Source: Mycolicibacterium chitae
GTDB lineage: Bacteria > Actinomycetota > Actinomycetes > Mycobacteriales > Mycobacteriaceae
Assembly (NCBI RefSeq): GCF_900637205.1
Contig: NZ_LR134355.1
Location: forward strand, 3,286,001-3,350,000
Direction of reading: 5' to 3'
DNA: 64,000 nt
The position numbers were made by a program, and so were the translations under genes. Positions 41,776 to 54,414 of this stretch are shown here, piece by piece. Positions within the stretch are counted from its first letter, which is position 1. Every line of letters begins with the position of its first letter. Below the pieces are notes generated by a model that did not search any database, had not been told where the DNA came from, and worked only from the letters and a program-made list of their open reading frames with translations.

Positions 41776-43289
41776 GGCGCGGGTCCTCTCGCTGTGGCGG
41801 GCGCGGGGTCGCTGACCCCGATGGTGGTCAGGGTGTGTGCAACCGCCGGGTTGATCACGTCGAGCGCGGGTTTGGGATGCACCCCGAGCACCAACAGCAG
41901 GGCGATCAGCGGTGCCACCACCGCGAGTTCCCTGGGCAATAGATCGCGTAGCCGGTGGTTGCCGTCGGTGACCGGTCCGGTCATCATCCGCTGGTACAGC
42001 CATAGGATGTAGATCGCGGACAGCACCAGTGCCGCCGAGGCGATGACGGCGGCTACCGGGTACCGGGTAAAGCTGCCGATGAGCACCAGGATTTCGCTGA
42101 TGAACGGAGCGAGGCCCGGTAGCGCGAGGGCGCTGAGGCCCGCGACCAGGAAGGTACCGGCCAGTAGCGGGGCGACCTGTTGTACGCCGCCGTAGTCGGC
42201 GATGAGCCGAGAACCCCTGCGCGATACCAGGAATCCGGCGATCAGGAACAGTGCTGCGGTCGATATGCCGTGGTTGACCATGTACAGTGTCGCGCCGGAT
42301 TGGCCCTGGCTGGTCATCACGAAGATGCCCAGGATGATGAAGCCGAAGTGCGAGATGGAGGCATAGGCAATGAGTCGCATGACGTCGGTCTGCCCGACGG
42401 CCAGTATCGCCCCGTACACGATTCCGATCACCGCCAGCGTGATCACCGCCGGACTCAGCAGGACGGCCGAGTCGGGGAACAGTTGCAGGCAGTAGCGCAG
42501 CATGCCGAAGGTGCCGACCTTGTCGACGACCGCCATCATCAGCACAGCGGTAACCGGGGTGGCCTCGGTGGCTACACCGGGCAGCCAGGTGTGGAAGGGC
42601 CACAGCGGGGCCTTGACCGCGAAGGCGAACAGAAAGCCCAGGAACATCGCGTGCATGACGGCGGGGTTGAGGTTCAACTGGCCGGACGATACCGCGCCGA
42701 CAATGGTGCGGAAATCGAAGGTCCCGGCTGTTACGTACACTCCGATCACGGCGACCAACATGACCACTCCGCCAAACAGGCTGTACAACAAGAACTTCAG
42801 TGCCGCCCGTCCCGCATCCGGTCCCCCGTAGCGACCGATGAGGAAGTACATCGGGATCAGCATCGCCTCGAATATCACGTAGAACAGCAGCACATCCAAC
42901 GCGATGAAACTCAGCAACACCATCGATTCGACCACCAGCAGCAGTGCGAAGTAGGTTTTGGGGCGACGGGTGTCGTGCCACCCCGCCAGCAGGAGAAGCG
43001 GCGTCAGCACTGCGGTCAGCACAACGAGTACCATCGCGATGCCGTCCACGCCCAGTGTGTAACCGGCCCCGAAGAACGGAATCCACGGCAACTCCTCGAC
43101 CAATTGGTACTGCCCGCCTGCGCGATCGAACCGAACCGCAACCGCGACTGCGAGCCCCAGCACCAGAAGTGCCGTCAGCACGGCGGTGCCCTTGATCCAG
43201 TCGGGCCTCTTCGACGGGAGGGCTACCACCACCAACGCCCCGACCAGGGGTGCCAACCACAGCACGCTCAACACGGGTAGCTGATTCAT
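41772..43289 (-). CDS. nuoM: NADH dehydrogenase I subunit M
   Basis: 505-residue antiporter-like membrane subunit. [17 protein letters not shown] carries the conserved Glu, and [21 protein letters not shown] the conserved Lys of the proton channel. Overlaps nuoL by 4 bases upstream and nuoN by 4 bases downstream, a fully coupled arrangement. Confidence 0.96.
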   Translation of the reverse strand: MNQLPVLSVLWLAPLVGALVVVALPSKRPDWIKGTAVLTALLVLGLAVAVAVRFDRAGGQYQLVEELPWIPFFGAGYTLGVDGIAMVLVVLTAVLTPLLLLAGWHDTRRPKTYFALLLVVESMVLLSFIALDVLLFYVIFEAMLIPMYFLIGRYGGPDAGRAALKFLLYSLFGGVVMLVAVIGVYVTAGTFDFRTIVGAVSSGQLNLNPAVMHAMFLGFLFAFAVKAPLWPFHTWLPGVATEATPVTAVLMMAVVDKVGTFGMLRYCLQLFPDSAVLLSPAVITLAVIGIVYGAILAVGQTDVMRLIAYASISHFGFIILGIFVMTSQGQSGATLYMVNHGISTAALFLIAGFLVSRRGSRLIADYGGVQQVAPLLAGTFLVAGLSALALPGLAPFISEILVLIGSFTRYPVAAVIASAALVLSAIYILWLYQRMMTGPVTDGNHRLRDLLPRELAVVAPLIALLLVLGVHPKPALDVINPAVAHTLTTIGVSDPAPATARGPAP

Positions 43290-45184
43290 GACAGACCCAT
43301 CGTCGCGAGGATCCCGAGTAGCAGCACGGCGCCGCCCAGCATCGACAATGCGTAGGACCGGGCGAAGCCCGTCTGGCTCCGGCGGATCGTGGACGATATC
43401 GCGCTGATCCCTCGAGCGAGGCCCTCGACCGCACCGTCGATCCCGCGCCGTTCCACCCCGACCAAGGTCTCGGATAGCCGCGCACCCGGTCGCATGAAGA
43501 CGGCTTCGTTGAACGCATCGCCATAGAGATCACTTCGGGCAGCTTCAGTTGTGCCGGTGACCCATTCGGAGGAGACGGGTGACACCGCCCGGGTGGAGTA
43601 GGCCCGGTAGGCGACGGCGACGCCGATGAGCACCACCGACAGCGTGATCGCCGACATCACCCACACCGGCACCGCGTGGTGGGCGTGCGCGCCGTCGGGG
43701 TTGACGACGGGTTCGAGCCAATCGACCAGCCGGCCGCCGAGGGCCAGCAGCGCGCCGGCGCCGACCGAACCGACGGCCAGCACCATCATCGGCAGGGTCA
43801 TGCTCGGCGGGGATTCGTGCGGGTGGGCCTCCGGCGACCAGCGCCGCGGTCCGAAGAACGTCAGGATCATCACCCGGGTCATGTAGAACGCGGTGATGCC
43901 GGCGCCCAGCAGCGCCGCGCCACCGAGCAGCCAGCCGCGTAAACCGCCTGCCGCGAACGCGGTTTCGATGATGGCGTCCTTGGAGAAGAAACCCGCGAAC
44001 GGCGGCACACCGATGATCGCGAGGTACCCCAGCCCGAAGGTGACGAAGGTGATCGGCATCAGGGCGCGCAGTCCGCCGTAGCGACGGATGTCGGTCTCGT
44101 CGTTCATGCCGTGCATCACCGATCCGGCCCCGAGGAACAGCCCCGCCTTGAAGAAGCCGTGGGTCAGCAGGTGCATGATCGCGATCGCGTAGCCCACCGG
44201 TCCCAGACCGGCGGCCAGCACCATGTACCCGATCTGGCTCATCGTCGAGGCCGCCAGCGCCTTCTTGATGTCGTCCTTGGCGCACCCGATGACGGCGCCG
44301 AACAGCAGCGTGACCGCGCCGACCGTCACCACCGCGGTCTGCGCGTCCGGCGCCAGGTTGAACACCGGGCCCGAGCGCACGATCAGGTACACCCCGGCAG
44401 TCACCATGGTGGCCGCGTGGATGAGCGCCGAAACCGGCGTCGGGCCCTCCATCGCGTCGCCGAGCCAGGACTGCAGCGGCACCTGGGCGCTCTTGCCGCA
44501 CGCCGCGAGCAGCAGCAGCAGGCCGATCGCGGTCAGCGCCCCGGTCGACGCGCCGGTGGTGCCGGCGAAAACCCCGGCGTACGACAGGGTTCCGAACTGG
44601 GCGAACATCACCATCATGGCGATCGCCAGGCCGATGTCGCCGACCCGGTTGACGACGAACGCCTTCTTCGCCGCCGTCGCCGCGCTCGGCTTGTGCGACC
44701 AGAACCCGATCAGCAGATACGACGCCAGGCCCACGCCCTCCCAGCCGACGTAGAGCCCGAGATAGTTGTCGGCCAGCACCAGCAGCAGCATCGCGGCGAC
44801 GAACAGGTTCAGGTAGGCAAAGAAACGCCTGCGACCGGCGTCCTGTTTCATGTAGCCGATCGAATAGATGTGGATGAGCGCGCCGACCCCGGTGATCAGC
44901 AACACGAAACACACGCTCAGGGCATCGAGTTGCAGCCCGAAGTCCACCCGCAGGCCGGCCACCGGGACCCAGGCGAACAGGCGCTCACCGATCACCCGGC
45001 CCGCGGCCTCGCGCCCCAGCAGATCCGCGAAAAGCACCGCCGCCCAGCCGAACGACGCCACCACGGTGGCACACCCCAACAGGTGACCCCAGCCGTTGGT
45101 GCGTCGGCCACCGAGCAGCAACACCGCGGCCCCGGCCAGGGGCAGCGCGATCAACGGCCACAACATGGTCACTCCCGTAGCCAC
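43286..45184 (-). CDS. nuoL: NADH dehydrogenase I subunit L
   Basis: 632-residue antiporter-like subunit with a long C-terminal amphipathic helix region along complex [23 protein letters not shown] and [21 protein letters not shown] contain the conserved Glu and Lys; [16 protein letters not shown] follows. GTG 45184 is taken as start to match the length of the tuberculous protein; ATG 45166 has a good CGGGAG ribosome-binding site and is equally possible. Confidence 0.94.
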   Translation of the reverse strand: MATGVTMLWPLIALPLAGAAVLLLGGRRTNGWGHLLGCATVVASFGWAAVLFADLLGREAAGRVIGERLFAWVPVAGLRVDFGLQLDALSVCFVLLITGVGALIHIYSIGYMKQDAGRRRFFAYLNLFVAAMLLLVLADNYLGLYVGWEGVGLASYLLIGFWSHKPSAATAAKKAFVVNRVGDIGLAIAMMVMFAQFGTLSYAGVFAGTTGASTGALTAIGLLLLLAACGKSAQVPLQSWLGDAMEGPTPVSALIHAATMVTAGVYLIVRSGPVFNLAPDAQTAVVTVGAVTLLFGAVIGCAKDDIKKALAASTMSQIGYMVLAAGLGPVGYAIAIMHLLTHGFFKAGLFLGAGSVMHGMNDETDIRRYGGLRALMPITFVTFGLGYLAIIGVPPFAGFFSKDAIIETAFAAGGLRGWLLGGAALLGAGITAFYMTRVMILTFFGPRRWSPEAHPHESPPSMTLPMMVLAVGSVGAGALLALGGRLVDWLEPVVNPDGAHAHHAVPVWVMSAITLSVVLIGVAVAYRAYSTRAVSPVSSEWVTGTTEAARSDLYGDAFNEAVFMRPGARLSETLVGVERRGIDGAVEGLARGISAISSTIRRSQTGFARSYALSMLGGAVLLLGILATMGLS

Positions 45185-45188
45185 CTGA

Positions 45189-45488
45189 TCAATGCCTCAG
45201 CAGGTGGGCGTCGTCGACGTTGGCGGACTTCCTGGTGCGGTAGATGGCCATGATGATCGCCAGGCCCACCACCACCTCACAGGCGGCGACCACCATGGTG
45301 AAAAATGCCACCACCTGACCGTCGAGTTGGCCGTGCATGCGGGAAAAGCTGACGAAGGCGAGATTGCAGGCGTTCAACATCAACTCCACACACATGAACA
45401 TAATGATCGCGTTGCGGCGCAACAACACTCCCGCAGCGCCGATGGTGAACAACAACGCCGACAGATACAGATACTGGTCCGGATTCAC
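45189..45488 (-). CDS. nuoK: NADH dehydrogenase I subunit K
   Basis: 99-residue three-helix subunit. Conserved acidic residues in [17 protein letters not shown] and [12 protein letters not shown] correspond to the membrane Glu pair of NuoK. GTG start overlapping the nuoJ stop (GTGA). Confidence 0.95.
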   Translation of the reverse strand: MNPDQYLYLSALLFTIGAAGVLLRRNAIIMFMCVELMLNACNLAFVSFSRMHGQLDGQVVAFFTMVVAACEVVVGLAIIMAIYRTRKSANVDDAHLLRH

Positions 45489-46282
45489 CGGGCACCTCCC
45501 GCCCGCTTGGACGGCGATGCGTCACCGTCACCGGCAACTAGAAGCGTCAGGACAAGTCCTCGCCGCTCGAGCGTGCGACTTACCGACAGCTCGCAGATAC
45601 TGCCGTCCGGCAGCAGTGCGGGTGTGTCGACCGAGTTCTGTCGGGCGTACACGCCCGAGCACGGCAACGTCGACGGGTAGGACGATGCGGCACCGATGTT
45701 CGCGAACCGTTCCTGGGCGAGTTCGCGCTGACTCTTGCGGTGTTCGAAGCGTTCCCGGTACGCCAGCACCATGGCGCCCAGCGCGGCGGTGATCAACAAG
45801 GCGCTGGTCAGTTCGAAGACCCACAGGTACTTGGTGAAAATCAGCGCGGCCAGCCCTTGCACGTTACCTTCGGGAGCGAGGCTTGCCGAGCGACCACCGG
45901 ACACAGCATCGACTCCGCCGATCGTGAACCCGGAGATCGACGCCGAACCGATGGCGGCGATCAGCAGCAGCCCGAACCCCACTCCGGCCACGATCGCGGC
46001 AACCCGTTGCCCCCGAATGGTTTCGGTGAGCGACTGCGAGGAATCCACACCGACTAGCATCAGCACGAACAGGAACAGCATCATCACCGCGCCGGTGTAC
46101 ACCACTACCTGCACCACACTCAGGAACAGCGCATCCTGACTCGCATAGACAATCGCCAGGCCGACCATGGTGCCGGCCAAGCAAAGTGCCGAGTACACCG
46201 CCTTCGGCGCGGCCACCACACCGAGGGCAAATACCACGATCAGCGGTGCAATCGCCCAGAAGACAATCGATTCGGTGCTCAT
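45485..46282 (-). CDS. nuoJ: NADH dehydrogenase I subunit J
   Basis: 265-residue membrane subunit. The conserved TM3 segment [21 protein letters not shown] is present. Longer than E. coli NuoJ (184 residues) because of a hydrophilic C-terminal tail of roughly 80 residues (from about [14 protein letters not shown]), a feature seen in mycobacterial NuoJ. Overlaps nuoI by 4 bases. Confidence 0.94.
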   Translation of the reverse strand: MSTESIVFWAIAPLIVVFALGVVAAPKAVYSALCLAGTMVGLAIVYASQDALFLSVVQVVVYTGAVMMLFLFVLMLVGVDSSQSLTETIRGQRVAAIVAGVGFGLLLIAAIGSASISGFTIGGVDAVSGGRSASLAPEGNVQGLAALIFTKYLWVFELTSALLITAALGAMVLAYRERFEHRKSQRELAQERFANIGAASSYPSTLPCSGVYARQNSVDTPALLPDGSICELSVSRTLERRGLVLTLLVAGDGDASPSKRAGGAR

Positions 46283-46803
46283 CGGTGGGCTCCTCCTTCC
46301 GAGGAAATGTGTCCCAGGTAGTAGTCGTCGTCGGTGGCACCGTCGGCCATGGCGTGCGGTGGGGGCTGCATGCCGGGTTGCAGTGGTGCCAGGAGTTTGT
46401 CCTTGCCGTAGATCAGGTCCGACCGGTTGTCGTCGGCCATCTCGTAGTCGTTGGTCATGGTCAGTGCCCGGGTGGGGCACGCCTCGATGCACAGTCCGCA
46501 GCCGATGCAGCGCAGGTAGTTGATCTGGTAGACCCGGCCGTAACGTTCACCCGGTGAAAACCGCTCCGCGTCGGTGTTATCGGCGCCCTCGACATAGATG
46601 GCATCGGCGGGGCAGGCCCACGCGCACAGTTCGCAGCCGATGCACTTCTCCAAACCGTCGTCGTACCGGTTCAACTGGTGGCGGCCGTGATAGCGGGCCT
46701 GGGTGGGCTGCTTACCCTCCGGATACTGCTCGGTGATTGGCTTCTTGAACATCGTCGAGAAGGTCACACCGAAACCGGCCAGCGCGTCTCCGAATCTAGT
46801 CAT
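46279..46803 (-). CDS. nuoI: NADH dehydrogenase I subunit I (two 4Fe-4S clusters)
   Basis: 174-residue TYKY-type ferredoxin subunit carrying clusters N6a and N6b: [13 protein letters not shown] and [13 protein letters not shown]. It links NuoG to NuoB. It has a C-terminal extension of about 30 residues beyond the ferredoxin fold. Its start overlaps the end of nuoH by 8 bases. Confidence 0.96.
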   Translation of the reverse strand: MTRFGDALAGFGVTFSTMFKKPITEQYPEGKQPTQARYHGRHQLNRYDDGLEKCIGCELCAWACPADAIYVEGADNTDAERFSPGERYGRVYQINYLRCIGCGLCIEACPTRALTMTNDYEMADDNRSDLIYGKDKLLAPLQPGMQPPPHAMADGATDDDYYLGHISSEGGAHR

Positions 46804-48103
46804 CGCTGCTCCCCCGTTGGCTCAATACGTTGCTGTGAATCGATTTCCCATTCCGGGAAGGTGGAGCGAAATAGGTTCTGACACCGGGCTGTTCACCAGG
46901 TCCCGTCAGCGGCGGTACCGGATAACCACCCGCAAGCTGGATGACCGGTTCGGAACCGGTGCCCAGCCGATGCGTGCCGCGTGCACGCGCACGGCGGTAT
47001 ACCCCGGCGACCAGCAGCAAGAAGAGCACTCCGACCCCGAGCGCAGGAAGCACATCATCTTGACCCAGCTCCCGCATGACGGCGACGGTGATGATCCAGG
47101 CCAGTGAGGTGGGAATGAGGACTTTCCAGCCCAGGGCCATGAACTGGTCGTAGCGGAGCCGCGGCAGGGTGGCGCGTAGCCACATGTAGAAGAACAGGAA
47201 GGCCCAGACTTTGCCGGTGAACCAGATCAGGGGCCACCAGCCGGTGTTGGCGCCCTCGAAGAACAGGCTGATCGGCAGTGGCGCGTGCCAGCCGCCGAGG
47301 AACATGGTGGTGGCCAGGGCGGACACGGTGGTCATGTTGATGTATTCGGCGAGCATGAACATCGCGAATTTCAGCGACGAGTATTCGGTGTGGAAGCCGC
47401 CGACCAGTTCGCCTTCGGCTTCGGGCAGGTCGAAGGGGGCGCGGTTGGTTTCGCCGACCATGGCCACCAGGTAGACCGCGAACGACGGCAGCAGCAGAAA
47501 GATGAACCAGGTGTGCTGTTGGGCGGCAACGATCCCGGAGGTGGCCATGGTGCCCGCGTACAGGAACACCGCCACGAACGACAGGGCCATCGCGATTTCG
47601 TAGGACACCACCTGTGCGCTCGAGCGCAGCCCGCCCAGCAGCGGGTAGGTCGATCCGGAGGACCACCCGGCCAGCACGATGCCGTACACGCCGATGGAGG
47701 TGACGGCCAGCACGTAGAGCACCGCGACGGGCAGGTCGGTCAGCTGCAGTGGGGTGTGGTGGCCGAAGATCGACACCACCGGACCCAGCGGGATCACGGC
47801 GAACGCCAGGATGGCCGGGATGACCGCGATCACCGGGGCCATCAGGTAGATCGGCTTGTCGGCCCCGGCCGGCGTCAGGCCTTCCTTGAGGGCGAGTTTG
47901 ACGCCGTCGGCCAGCGATTGCAGCAGCCCGAATGGGCCGACCCGGTTGGGGCCGAATCGCATCTGCATGCGGCCCAGGATCTTGCGTTCCACCAGGATCG
48001 CCACCAGGACGGTCAACAACAGGAAGGCGAAGACCGCGACGGCCTTGACGATGATGAGCCACAGCGGGTCGTGGCCGAACGCTTCCAAACCGGAATAGCT
48101 CAT
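46796..48103 (-). CDS. nuoH: NADH dehydrogenase I subunit H
   Basis: 435-residue membrane subunit forming part of the quinone chamber. Signatures: [20 protein letters not shown], and [19 protein letters not shown] plus [19 protein letters not shown] hydrophilic C-terminal tail of about 80 residues (from [13 protein letters not shown]) is longer than in enterobacterial NuoH, as in other mycobacteria. ATG at 48103 overlaps the nuoG stop. Confidence 0.95.
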   Translation of the reverse strand: MSYSGLEAFGHDPLWLIIVKAVAVFAFLLLTVLVAILVERKILGRMQMRFGPNRVGPFGLLQSLADGVKLALKEGLTPAGADKPIYLMAPVIAVIPAILAFAVIPLGPVVSIFGHHTPLQLTDLPVAVLYVLAVTSIGVYGIVLAGWSSGSTYPLLGGLRSSAQVVSYEIAMALSFVAVFLYAGTMATSGIVAAQQHTWFIFLLLPSFAVYLVAMVGETNRAPFDLPEAEGELVGGFHTEYSSLKFAMFMLAEYINMTTVSALATTMFLGGWHAPLPISLFFEGANTGWWPLIWFTGKVWAFLFFYMWLRATLPRLRYDQFMALGWKVLIPTSLAWIITVAVMRELGQDDVLPALGVGVLFLLLVAGVYRRARARGTHRLGTGSEPVIQLAGGYPVPPLTGPGEQPGVRTYFAPPSRNGKSIHSNVLSQRGSSDD

Positions 48104-50454
48104 GACGGGCTCCCCGCTGCGATATCGACGATGTCTCCGGAACTCGCGCCCAGTTGGGTGTGTACGTGGCTGCCGGGTGAGTTCGTCGGTAGCCACACCA
48201 CCCGGTCGGGCATCTCGGTGATCAGCAGCGGCAGCGTGATCGACCCCCGGGTCGTGCGTACCGTGAGCGTGTCGTGGGCACCGATCTCGGCTGCGGTGGC
48301 CGCCGACAGCCGCGCCACCGGCGGGCGTGCCGTACCGGCCAGATGCGGCTCGCCGTCCTGTAACCGACCCGCATCCAACAACATCTGCCAGCACGCCAGC
48401 ACCGCCTCGCCGGCAGCCGGGTTCGGCGGCGCGGGTTCGGTGCTGGGCGCCGGTATCGGGGCGCCGTTCCAGGGGCCAAGCGCCGGCGAGGCCGGATCCA
48501 ATGATCGACCGGAGATGGCCCGGGTAAGCTCGTTCAACACCCGCGCATCGGAATCGGAAGTGGTGGCAATGGCCCGATCGAACGGCCGCAGTCGTCCTTC
48601 CCAGTTCAGGTAGGAGCCGGCCTTTTCCGCCACCGGCGCCACCGGGAACACCACATCGGCCAGCGCGGTGACCGCGCTTTCCCGCAGTTCCAAACTCACC
48701 ACGAACGGTGCGGCCTCGACGGCCGCCCGTGCCGCCACGGGGTCGGGCAGATCATCAAGTTCCACACCACCCACCACCAATGCCTCCAGGTCTCCGCTGC
48801 GGGCGGCGGCGAGGATCGCGTCGGTGTCGCGCCCGGGCAGGGCGGGCAACTCCGCAACATTCCAGGCATTCATAACTTGCTCGCGGGCCCGCGGATGGTC
48901 AACGTGTCGGCCTCCGGGCAGCAGGTTGGGTAGGCAGCCGGCGTCCAGGGCGCCGCGCTCACCCGCTCGCCGCGGGATCCAGGCCAGCCGCGCCCCCGTC
49001 GCATCGGCCAACCGCGCCGCGGCCGACAATGCGCCGGGACTACCGGCCAGGCGTTCACCGACCAGAATCACCGAGCCTTCGGGCACGTCGCCGGCCACGG
49101 CGTCGAGTGCGGCCGCTTCACTGCCGGGCGCCGTCATCACCAACCGGCCCTCGAGTTTGGACAGCCCACGAGAGGCATACGGGGCGATACCGATCACCTG
49201 CAGGCCGGTGCGGCGCACGGCCTTGCGCAGCCGCAGGAACACGATCGGGGATTCCTCCTCGGGCTCGAAGCCGACCAGCAGTACCGCCGGCGCGGATTCG
49301 AGGTCGGCGTAGCTGACCGCCACGACACGGCCGGCGACCCGGGCCGCCAGGAACTCGGCTTCCTCGGCCGAATGTGCTCGCGCCCGCATATCAATATCGT
49401 TGGTGTTCAGCACCATTCGTGCGAACTTGCTATACGCCATGGCATCTTCGACCGTGACCCGACCACCCACCAGAACACCGGCCCGGCCGGCCGCGGCAGA
49501 CAGGCCCATCGCGGCTACCCCGATCGCCTCCGACCACGACGCCGGCCGCAACCCGCGGTCGGTATCGCGCAGCAGCGGGGTGCGGATCCGATCGCCCTGG
49601 GTGGGATAGGTGAACGCCCAGCGGCCCTTATCGCAGTTCCATTCCTCATTGACCTCCGGGTCATCACCGGACAACCGGCGCAGCACCTTGCCGCGTCGGT
49701 GGTCGGTGCGCTGCGCGCAACCGGAGGCGCAGTGCTCGCACACACTCGGCGAGGACACCAGGTCGAACGGCCGGGCCCGAAACCGGTACGCCGTGCCGGT
49801 CAGCGCACCCACCGGGCAGATCTGGACGGTGTTGCCGGAAAAATATGAATCGAAGGACTCCCCCGAGGCAATGCCGACCTGCTGCAGCGCACCGCGTTCC
49901 AGCAGTTCGATGAACGGGTCACCCGCGATCTGGTTGGCGAACCGGGTGCAGCGCGCGCACAGCACACAGCGCTCCCGATCCAACAACACCTCGGCAGACA
50001 ACGGAATTGGCTTTGGATACGTTCTCTTCACCTTGTCGAAGCGCGATTCCGGGCGCCCGTTGGACATTGCCTGGTTCTGTAGTGGGCATTCGCCGCCCTT
50101 GTCGCAGACCGGGCAGTCCAGCGGGTGATTGATCAGCAGCAGTTCCATCACACCGTGCTGCGCCTTGTCGGCGGCCTCGCTGGTGTGCTGGGTGCGCACC
50201 ACCATGTCCGGGGCGACCGCAATGGTGCACGACGCCATCGGCTTGCGCTGGCCCTCGACCTCGACCAGACATTGCCGGCACGCCCCGACGGGATCGAGCA
50301 GTGGGTGGTCACAGAACCGGGGAATCTGCACCCCGATCAGCTCCGCCGCCCGAATCACCAACGTGCCCTTGGGGACCGAGATCTGTTGATCGTCGATGGT
50401 CAGCGTGACCAACTCGACCGGAGGCGCCTGTTGGTTGTGTTCGGCCAGTGTCAT
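48100..50454 (-). CDS. nuoG: NADH dehydrogenase I subunit G (Fe-S, molybdopterin-like)
   Basis: 784-residue subunit carrying N1b, N4 and N5 in its first 250 residues ([43 protein letters not shown]). The extra cluster N7 motif is also present: CEHCASGC followed 27 residues later by the Cys in WNCDKGRW, in the C-x2-C-x3-C-x27-C pattern found only in some bacteria. The rest is a degenerate molybdopterin-oxidoreductase fold. ATG at 50454 overlaps the nuoF stop. Confidence 0.95.
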   Translation of the reverse strand: MTLAEHNQQAPPVELVTLTIDDQQISVPKGTLVIRAAELIGVQIPRFCDHPLLDPVGACRQCLVEVEGQRKPMASCTIAVAPDMVVRTQHTSEAADKAQHGVMELLLINHPLDCPVCDKGGECPLQNQAMSNGRPESRFDKVKRTYPKPIPLSAEVLLDRERCVLCARCTRFANQIAGDPFIELLERGALQQVGIASGESFDSYFSGNTVQICPVGALTGTAYRFRARPFDLVSSPSVCEHCASGCAQRTDHRRGKVLRRLSGDDPEVNEEWNCDKGRWAFTYPTQGDRIRTPLLRDTDRGLRPASWSEAIGVAAMGLSAAAGRAGVLVGGRVTVEDAMAYSKFARMVLNTNDIDMRARAHSAEEAEFLAARVAGRVVAVSYADLESAPAVLLVGFEPEEESPIVFLRLRKAVRRTGLQVIGIAPYASRGLSKLEGRLVMTAPGSEAAALDAVAGDVPEGSVILVGERLAGSPGALSAAARLADATGARLAWIPRRAGERGALDAGCLPNLLPGGRHVDHPRAREQVMNAWNVAELPALPGRDTDAILAAARSGDLEALVVGGVELDDLPDPVAARAAVEAAPFVVSLELRESAVTALADVVFPVAPVAEKAGSYLNWEGRLRPFDRAIATTSDSDARVLNELTRAISGRSLDPASPALGPWNGAPIPAPSTEPAPPNPAAGEAVLACWQMLLDAGRLQDGEPHLAGTARPPVARLSAATAAEIGAHDTLTVRTTRGSITLPLLITEMPDRVVWLPTNSPGSHVHTQLGASSGDIVDIAAGSPS

Positions 50455-51752
50455 GCGCCCACCCCCTCCGGTGCGGCCAGCATGGCCGCGTACGGGTCGA
50501 ACGGACACCCGCGGCCCAGGTGAGCCTCGTACTCGGCGCGGAAATACTTCAGCGAGCTGATAATCGGGCTGGCCGCGCCATCACCGAGCGCACAGAATGA
50601 CTTACCGAGAAGCGCATCGGAAATATCCGATAACTTCTGTAGATCGTCACCGGACGCGGTCCCCTCCTCCAGCCCCTCGTAGATCTGGGCCAGCCAGTAG
50701 GTGCCTTCCCGGCACGGTGTGCATTTACCGCAGGATTCGTGCGCGTAAAACTGTGTCCAGCGGCGCACCGCCCGGACCACGCAGGTGGTTTCGTCGAAGA
50801 TCTGCAACGCCTTGGTCCCCAGCATCGAGCCCACCGACACCATGCCCTCGTAATCCAAGGGCACATCGAGATGCTCGGCAGTCAGCATCGGCGTGGACGA
50901 GCCGCCGGGCGTCCAGAACTTGAGCTCATGCCCGGACCGGACGCCACCGGCGTAGGACAGCAACTCGCGCAAGGTGATTCCCAGCGGGGCCTCGTACTGG
51001 CCCGGCGCGCTGACATGCCCGGACAACGAGTACAGGGTGAAACCCGGTGACTTCTCCGTGCCCATCGAACGGAACCAATCCGACCCGTTCACCACGATGG
51101 GCGGCACCGAGGCGATGGACTCGACATTGTTCACCACCGTCGGGCAGGCATACAGACCCTCCTCCGCAGGGAAGGGTGGCCGCAGCCGGGGTTGGCCGCG
51201 GCGGCCCTCCAGCGAATCCAGCAGCGCGGTCTCCTCACCGCAGATATAGGCACCCGCACCCGCATGCACAATCAGATCCAGGTCGAACCCCGACCCACAG
51301 ATATCGGTACCCAGATAGCCCGCGTCATAGGCTTCGTTCACGGCATCTCGCAGCCGGCGCAATACGGGCACCACCTCACCGCGCAGGTAGATGAATGCAT
51401 GCCGAGCACCAATCGCATAGGCCGCAATAATCGCTCCCTCCACCAACGCATGCGGGGTGGCATACATCAGTGGAATGTCCTTGCAGGTACCGGGTTCCGA
51501 CTCGTCAGCATTGATCACCAGATAGTGCGGCTTGGACCGATCCTGCGGTATGAACGACCACTTGGTCCCGGTGGCGAACCCGGCGCCGCCGCGGCCCCGT
51601 AGCCCGGACTCCTTCACCAGGTCAATGACCTCGCCAGGCGTCATGGTCAGCGTCTTGTCCAGCGCCTGATAACCCTCATGGCGCAAATAATTGGTGAGCG
51701 ACCAGGATTCCGGTTTGCCCCAGGACCGTGTCAGAACGGAAACCAACGGCAC
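50451..51752 (-). CDS. nuoF: NADH dehydrogenase I subunit F (FMN, NADH-binding)
   Basis: 433-residue subunit that oxidises NADH. NADH/FMN sites: [20 protein letters not shown] and [18 protein letters not shown]; cluster N3 ligands in [13 protein letters not shown] plus Cys in FCALGDGA. The GTG at 51752 is chosen over the ATG at 51773 because GGAGGG lies 7 bases before it and because it starts 1 base after the nuoE stop. Confidence 0.95.
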   Translation of the reverse strand: MPLVSVLTRSWGKPESWSLTNYLRHEGYQALDKTLTMTPGEVIDLVKESGLRGRGGAGFATGTKWSFIPQDRSKPHYLVINADESEPGTCKDIPLMYATPHALVEGAIIAAYAIGARHAFIYLRGEVVPVLRRLRDAVNEAYDAGYLGTDICGSGFDLDLIVHAGAGAYICGEETALLDSLEGRRGQPRLRPPFPAEEGLYACPTVVNNVESIASVPPIVVNGSDWFRSMGTEKSPGFTLYSLSGHVSAPGQYEAPLGITLRELLSYAGGVRSGHELKFWTPGGSSTPMLTAEHLDVPLDYEGMVSVGSMLGTKALQIFDETTCVVRAVRRWTQFYAHESCGKCTPCREGTYWLAQIYEGLEEGTASGDDLQKLSDISDALLGKSFCALGDGAASPIISSLKYFRAEYEAHLGRGCPFDPYAAMLAAPEGVGA

Positions 51753-51753
51753 G

Positions 51754-52410
51754 TCAGATCCCTCCAGACTCATCGGGGTGGGGTAGGCCGGCGAGGGTGC
51801 GTGAGGTGTGGGTGAAAGGGCAGATGACTCCGCCGCGGCTGGCGGTGACTTGTTCTCCGGCACGTAGTCGGTCCACCAGATCAACGGCAGTGCTGGGGGT
51901 TTGGTTGTCGAAGAATTCCCAGTTGACCATCATGACCGGCGCGTAATCGCAGGCGGCGTTGCATTCGAGGTGTTCGAGGGTGATCAGGTCGTCGTCGGTG
52001 GTGTCACCGGAGGTGACGCCGAGGTGGTGTTGGAGGGTGTCGAGAATCGCGTCGCCGCCCATGATCGCGCACAGCGTGTTGGTGCACACCCCGACGAGGT
52101 AGCGGCCGGTGGGGGCGCGGCGGTACATGGAGTAGAACGTGGCCACGGCGGTCACTTCGGCGTCGGTCAGTTCGAGTGTGCGGGCGCAGAACCCGATACC
52201 CGCGGCCGTGAGGTAGCCGTCTTCGGCTTGTACGAGATGCAGCAGCGGCAGCAGCGCCGAACGCGGCTGCGGGTAGCGGGCCATGATGGTCGCGGCATCG
52301 ATCGCGAGCCGGTCTTCGATCTCGCGTGGGTAGGTCAGTGGGCCACCGATCGGTGGTCCGAGTTCGTCGGGGCGCGGCCCCAACGTCAGATCGATACTGG
52401 TCATAGCCAT
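51754..52410 (-). CDS. nuoE: NADH dehydrogenase I subunit E (2Fe-2S)
   Basis: 218-residue thioredoxin-like ferredoxin subunit with cluster N1a. Ligands: VCTNTLC (two Cys) and ECNAACDYAP (two Cys). It has a C-terminal extension (SRGGVICPFTHTSRTLAG) found in mycobacterial proteins. The ATG at 52410 could also be 52404. It lies 22 bases after nuoD. Confidence 0.94.
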   Translation of the reverse strand: MAMTSIDLTLGPRPDELGPPIGGPLTYPREIEDRLAIDAATIMARYPQPRSALLPLLHLVQAEDGYLTAAGIGFCARTLELTDAEVTAVATFYSMYRRAPTGRYLVGVCTNTLCAIMGGDAILDTLQHHLGVTSGDTTDDDLITLEHLECNAACDYAPVMMVNWEFFDNQTPSTAVDLVDRLRAGEQVTASRGGVICPFTHTSRTLAGLPHPDESGGI

Positions 52411-52432
52411 CCGTTCTTCGCGCGAGCGCTCA

Positions 52433-53752
52433 TCATCGGTCGACTCCTCCCATTACCGGGTCGATCGAGGCGACCGCGGAGATGACGTCAGCCACCATGC
52501 CGCCTTCACACATCGCCGCCACGGCTTGCAGATTGGTGAACGACGGGTCGCGGTAATGCACCCGGTACGGCCGGGTGCCGCCATCGGAGACCATGTGCAC
52601 ACCGAGTTCACCGCGCGGCGACTCGACGGCGACATAGCATTGCCCGGCCGGCACCCGGATACCCTCGGTGACCAATTTGAAGTGATGGATCAGGCCTTCC
52701 ATCGAGGTGCCCATGATCTTGGCGATATGCGCCGGGGAGTTCCCCAAACCGTCGGGGCCGAGCGCCAGGTCGGCGGGCCAGGCCAGCTTGCGGTCTTCGA
52801 TCATCACCGGCCCGGGCTCCAAACGGTCCAGGCATTGGCGCACGATGCGCAAGGATTCGTTCATCTCTTCGACGCGGATGACGTAGCGGTCGTAGCAGTC
52901 ACTGTGGGTGCCCGTGATCACGTCGAAGTCGTACGTCTCATACCCGCAGTACGGTTGGGCCTTGCGCAGGTCGTGCGACAGTCCGGTGGAGCGCAGCACC
53001 GGGCCGGTGATCCCGAGCGCCATGCATCCGGTCAGATCGAGGTAGCCGATATCGACGGTACGGGCTTTCCAGATCGCGTTACCACGCAGCAGCGCTTCCA
53101 GTTCGGCCAGCCGGCCGGGCAACAACTCACACAGCGCGGCGATCTGGGCGGGGACGTCCTCGGGGAGGTCGGCGGCCAGGCCACCGGGCCGGATGTAAGC
53201 GTGGTTCATCCGCACACCGGTGATGGCCTCGAAAACCTTCAGGATTTCTTCGCGTTCACGGAACCCGAAGAACATCGCGCTCATCGCCCCCAACTCCATA
53301 CCCCCGGTCGCCAACGCGACCAGATGCGACGAGATCCGGTTGAGTTCCATCAACAACACCCGGATCACGCTCGCCCGGGCGGGGATGTCGTCGGTGATCC
53401 CGAGCAGATTCTCGACGGCCAGGCAGTACGCGGTCTCGTTGAAGAACGGGGACAGATAGTCCATCCGGGTCACGAACGTGACACCCTGGATCCAGTTGCG
53501 GTACTCCAGATTCTTCTCGATGCCGGTGTGCAAATACCCGATACCGCAGCGCGCCTCGGTGACCGTTTCCCCCTCGATCTCCAAGATCAGCCGCAACACC
53601 CCATGCGTCGACGGATGCTGCGGACCCATGTTCACCACGATCCGATCACGAGCATCGACGTGCGCGGATTGCTGGGCCAGCGCGACGATGTCGTCCCAAT
53701 CCTGCCCACCCAGGGTGATGGTGAACTCTGCTGCGTCCCGGATATCGGTCAT
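52433..53752 (-). CDS. nuoD: NADH dehydrogenase I subunit D (49 kDa)
   Basis: 439-residue quinone-site subunit, homologous to the large subunit of [NiFe]-hydrogenase but without Ni ligands. Signatures: [22 protein letters not shown] with the quinone-site His, and the C-terminal [11 protein letters not shown]. The ATG overlaps the nuoC stop by one base. Confidence 0.97.
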   Translation of the reverse strand: MTDIRDAAEFTITLGGQDWDDIVALAQQSAHVDARDRIVVNMGPQHPSTHGVLRLILEIEGETVTEARCGIGYLHTGIEKNLEYRNWIQGVTFVTRMDYLSPFFNETAYCLAVENLLGITDDIPARASVIRVLLMELNRISSHLVALATGGMELGAMSAMFFGFREREEILKVFEAITGVRMNHAYIRPGGLAADLPEDVPAQIAALCELLPGRLAELEALLRGNAIWKARTVDIGYLDLTGCMALGITGPVLRSTGLSHDLRKAQPYCGYETYDFDVITGTHSDCYDRYVIRVEEMNESLRIVRQCLDRLEPGPVMIEDRKLAWPADLALGPDGLGNSPAHIAKIMGTSMEGLIHHFKLVTEGIRVPAGQCYVAVESPRGELGVHMVSDGGTRPYRVHYRDPSFTNLQAVAAMCEGGMVADVISAVASIDPVMGGVDR

Positions 53753-54414
53753 CAGTGATACGTCCTACGCTCATCCGGTGGCGGGATCTGCGCGCCGTGA
53801 TATTCCACCGGCACCCCGCCCAACGGGTAGTCCTTGCGCTGCGGATGCCCGACCCAATCGTCGGGCATCTCGATGCGGGTGAGCGCGGGATGGCCCTCGA
53901 AGATGACCCCGAAGAAGTCGTAGGTCTCCCGTTCGTGCCAGTCCACCGTCGGGTAGACCGAAAACAACGACGGCACACGCGGATCGGCCTCCGGGCAGGC
54001 CACCTCCACCTGGATCCGCCGGTCATGGGTGATCGACATCAACGGATAGAACACATGCAACTCCCGCCCGGCCTCGTCCGGATAGTGCACCCCCGAGGCC
54101 CCGGCGCAGAACTCGAACCGCAACCCCGGGTCATCACGCAACACCGTGGCCACCGACCGCAGGTGCGCACGGGCAACATCGACGGTGAGCTGCCCGGCAT
54201 ACACCACCACCTGCTCGATAGCGGCCTCGAAACCCTCTCCGAGCGCGGCCGCGAGCCGGTCTATCACCTCGTCGAAATACCCCCCATACGGGCGCGGACC
54301 ACCACCGGGCAGGCTGATCTCGGAGACCAGCCGCCCATAACCGGACGTATCACCGCTGCCCGCGGTGCCGAACATGCCCCGGCGCACCCCGATGACCTCA
54401 CGACCACCGATCAC
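53752..54414 (-). CDS. nuoC: NADH dehydrogenase I subunit C (30 kDa)
   Basis: 220-residue peripheral-arm subunit, separate from NuoD. Family signature [22 protein letters not shown] near 165-187 and [17 protein letters not shown] start overlapping the nuoB stop (GTGA). Confidence 0.95.
   Translation of the reverse strand: MIGGREVIGVRRGMFGTAGSGDTSGYGRLVSEISLPGGGPRPYGGYFDEVIDRLAAALGEGFEAAIEQVVVYAGQLTVDVARAHLRSVATVLRDDPGLRFEFCAGASGVHYPDEAGRELHVFYPLMSITHDRRIQVEVACPEADPRVPSLFSVYPTVDWHERETYDFFGVIFEGHPALTRIEMPDDWVGHPQRKDYPLGGVPVEYHGAQIPPPDERRTYH

Noticed and set aside
40243..43533. A single 1096-residue protein spanning nuoN and nuoM
   Set aside because: The frame stays open by chance; only the part from 41775 is NuoN, and the rest is an out-of-frame read of nuoM.
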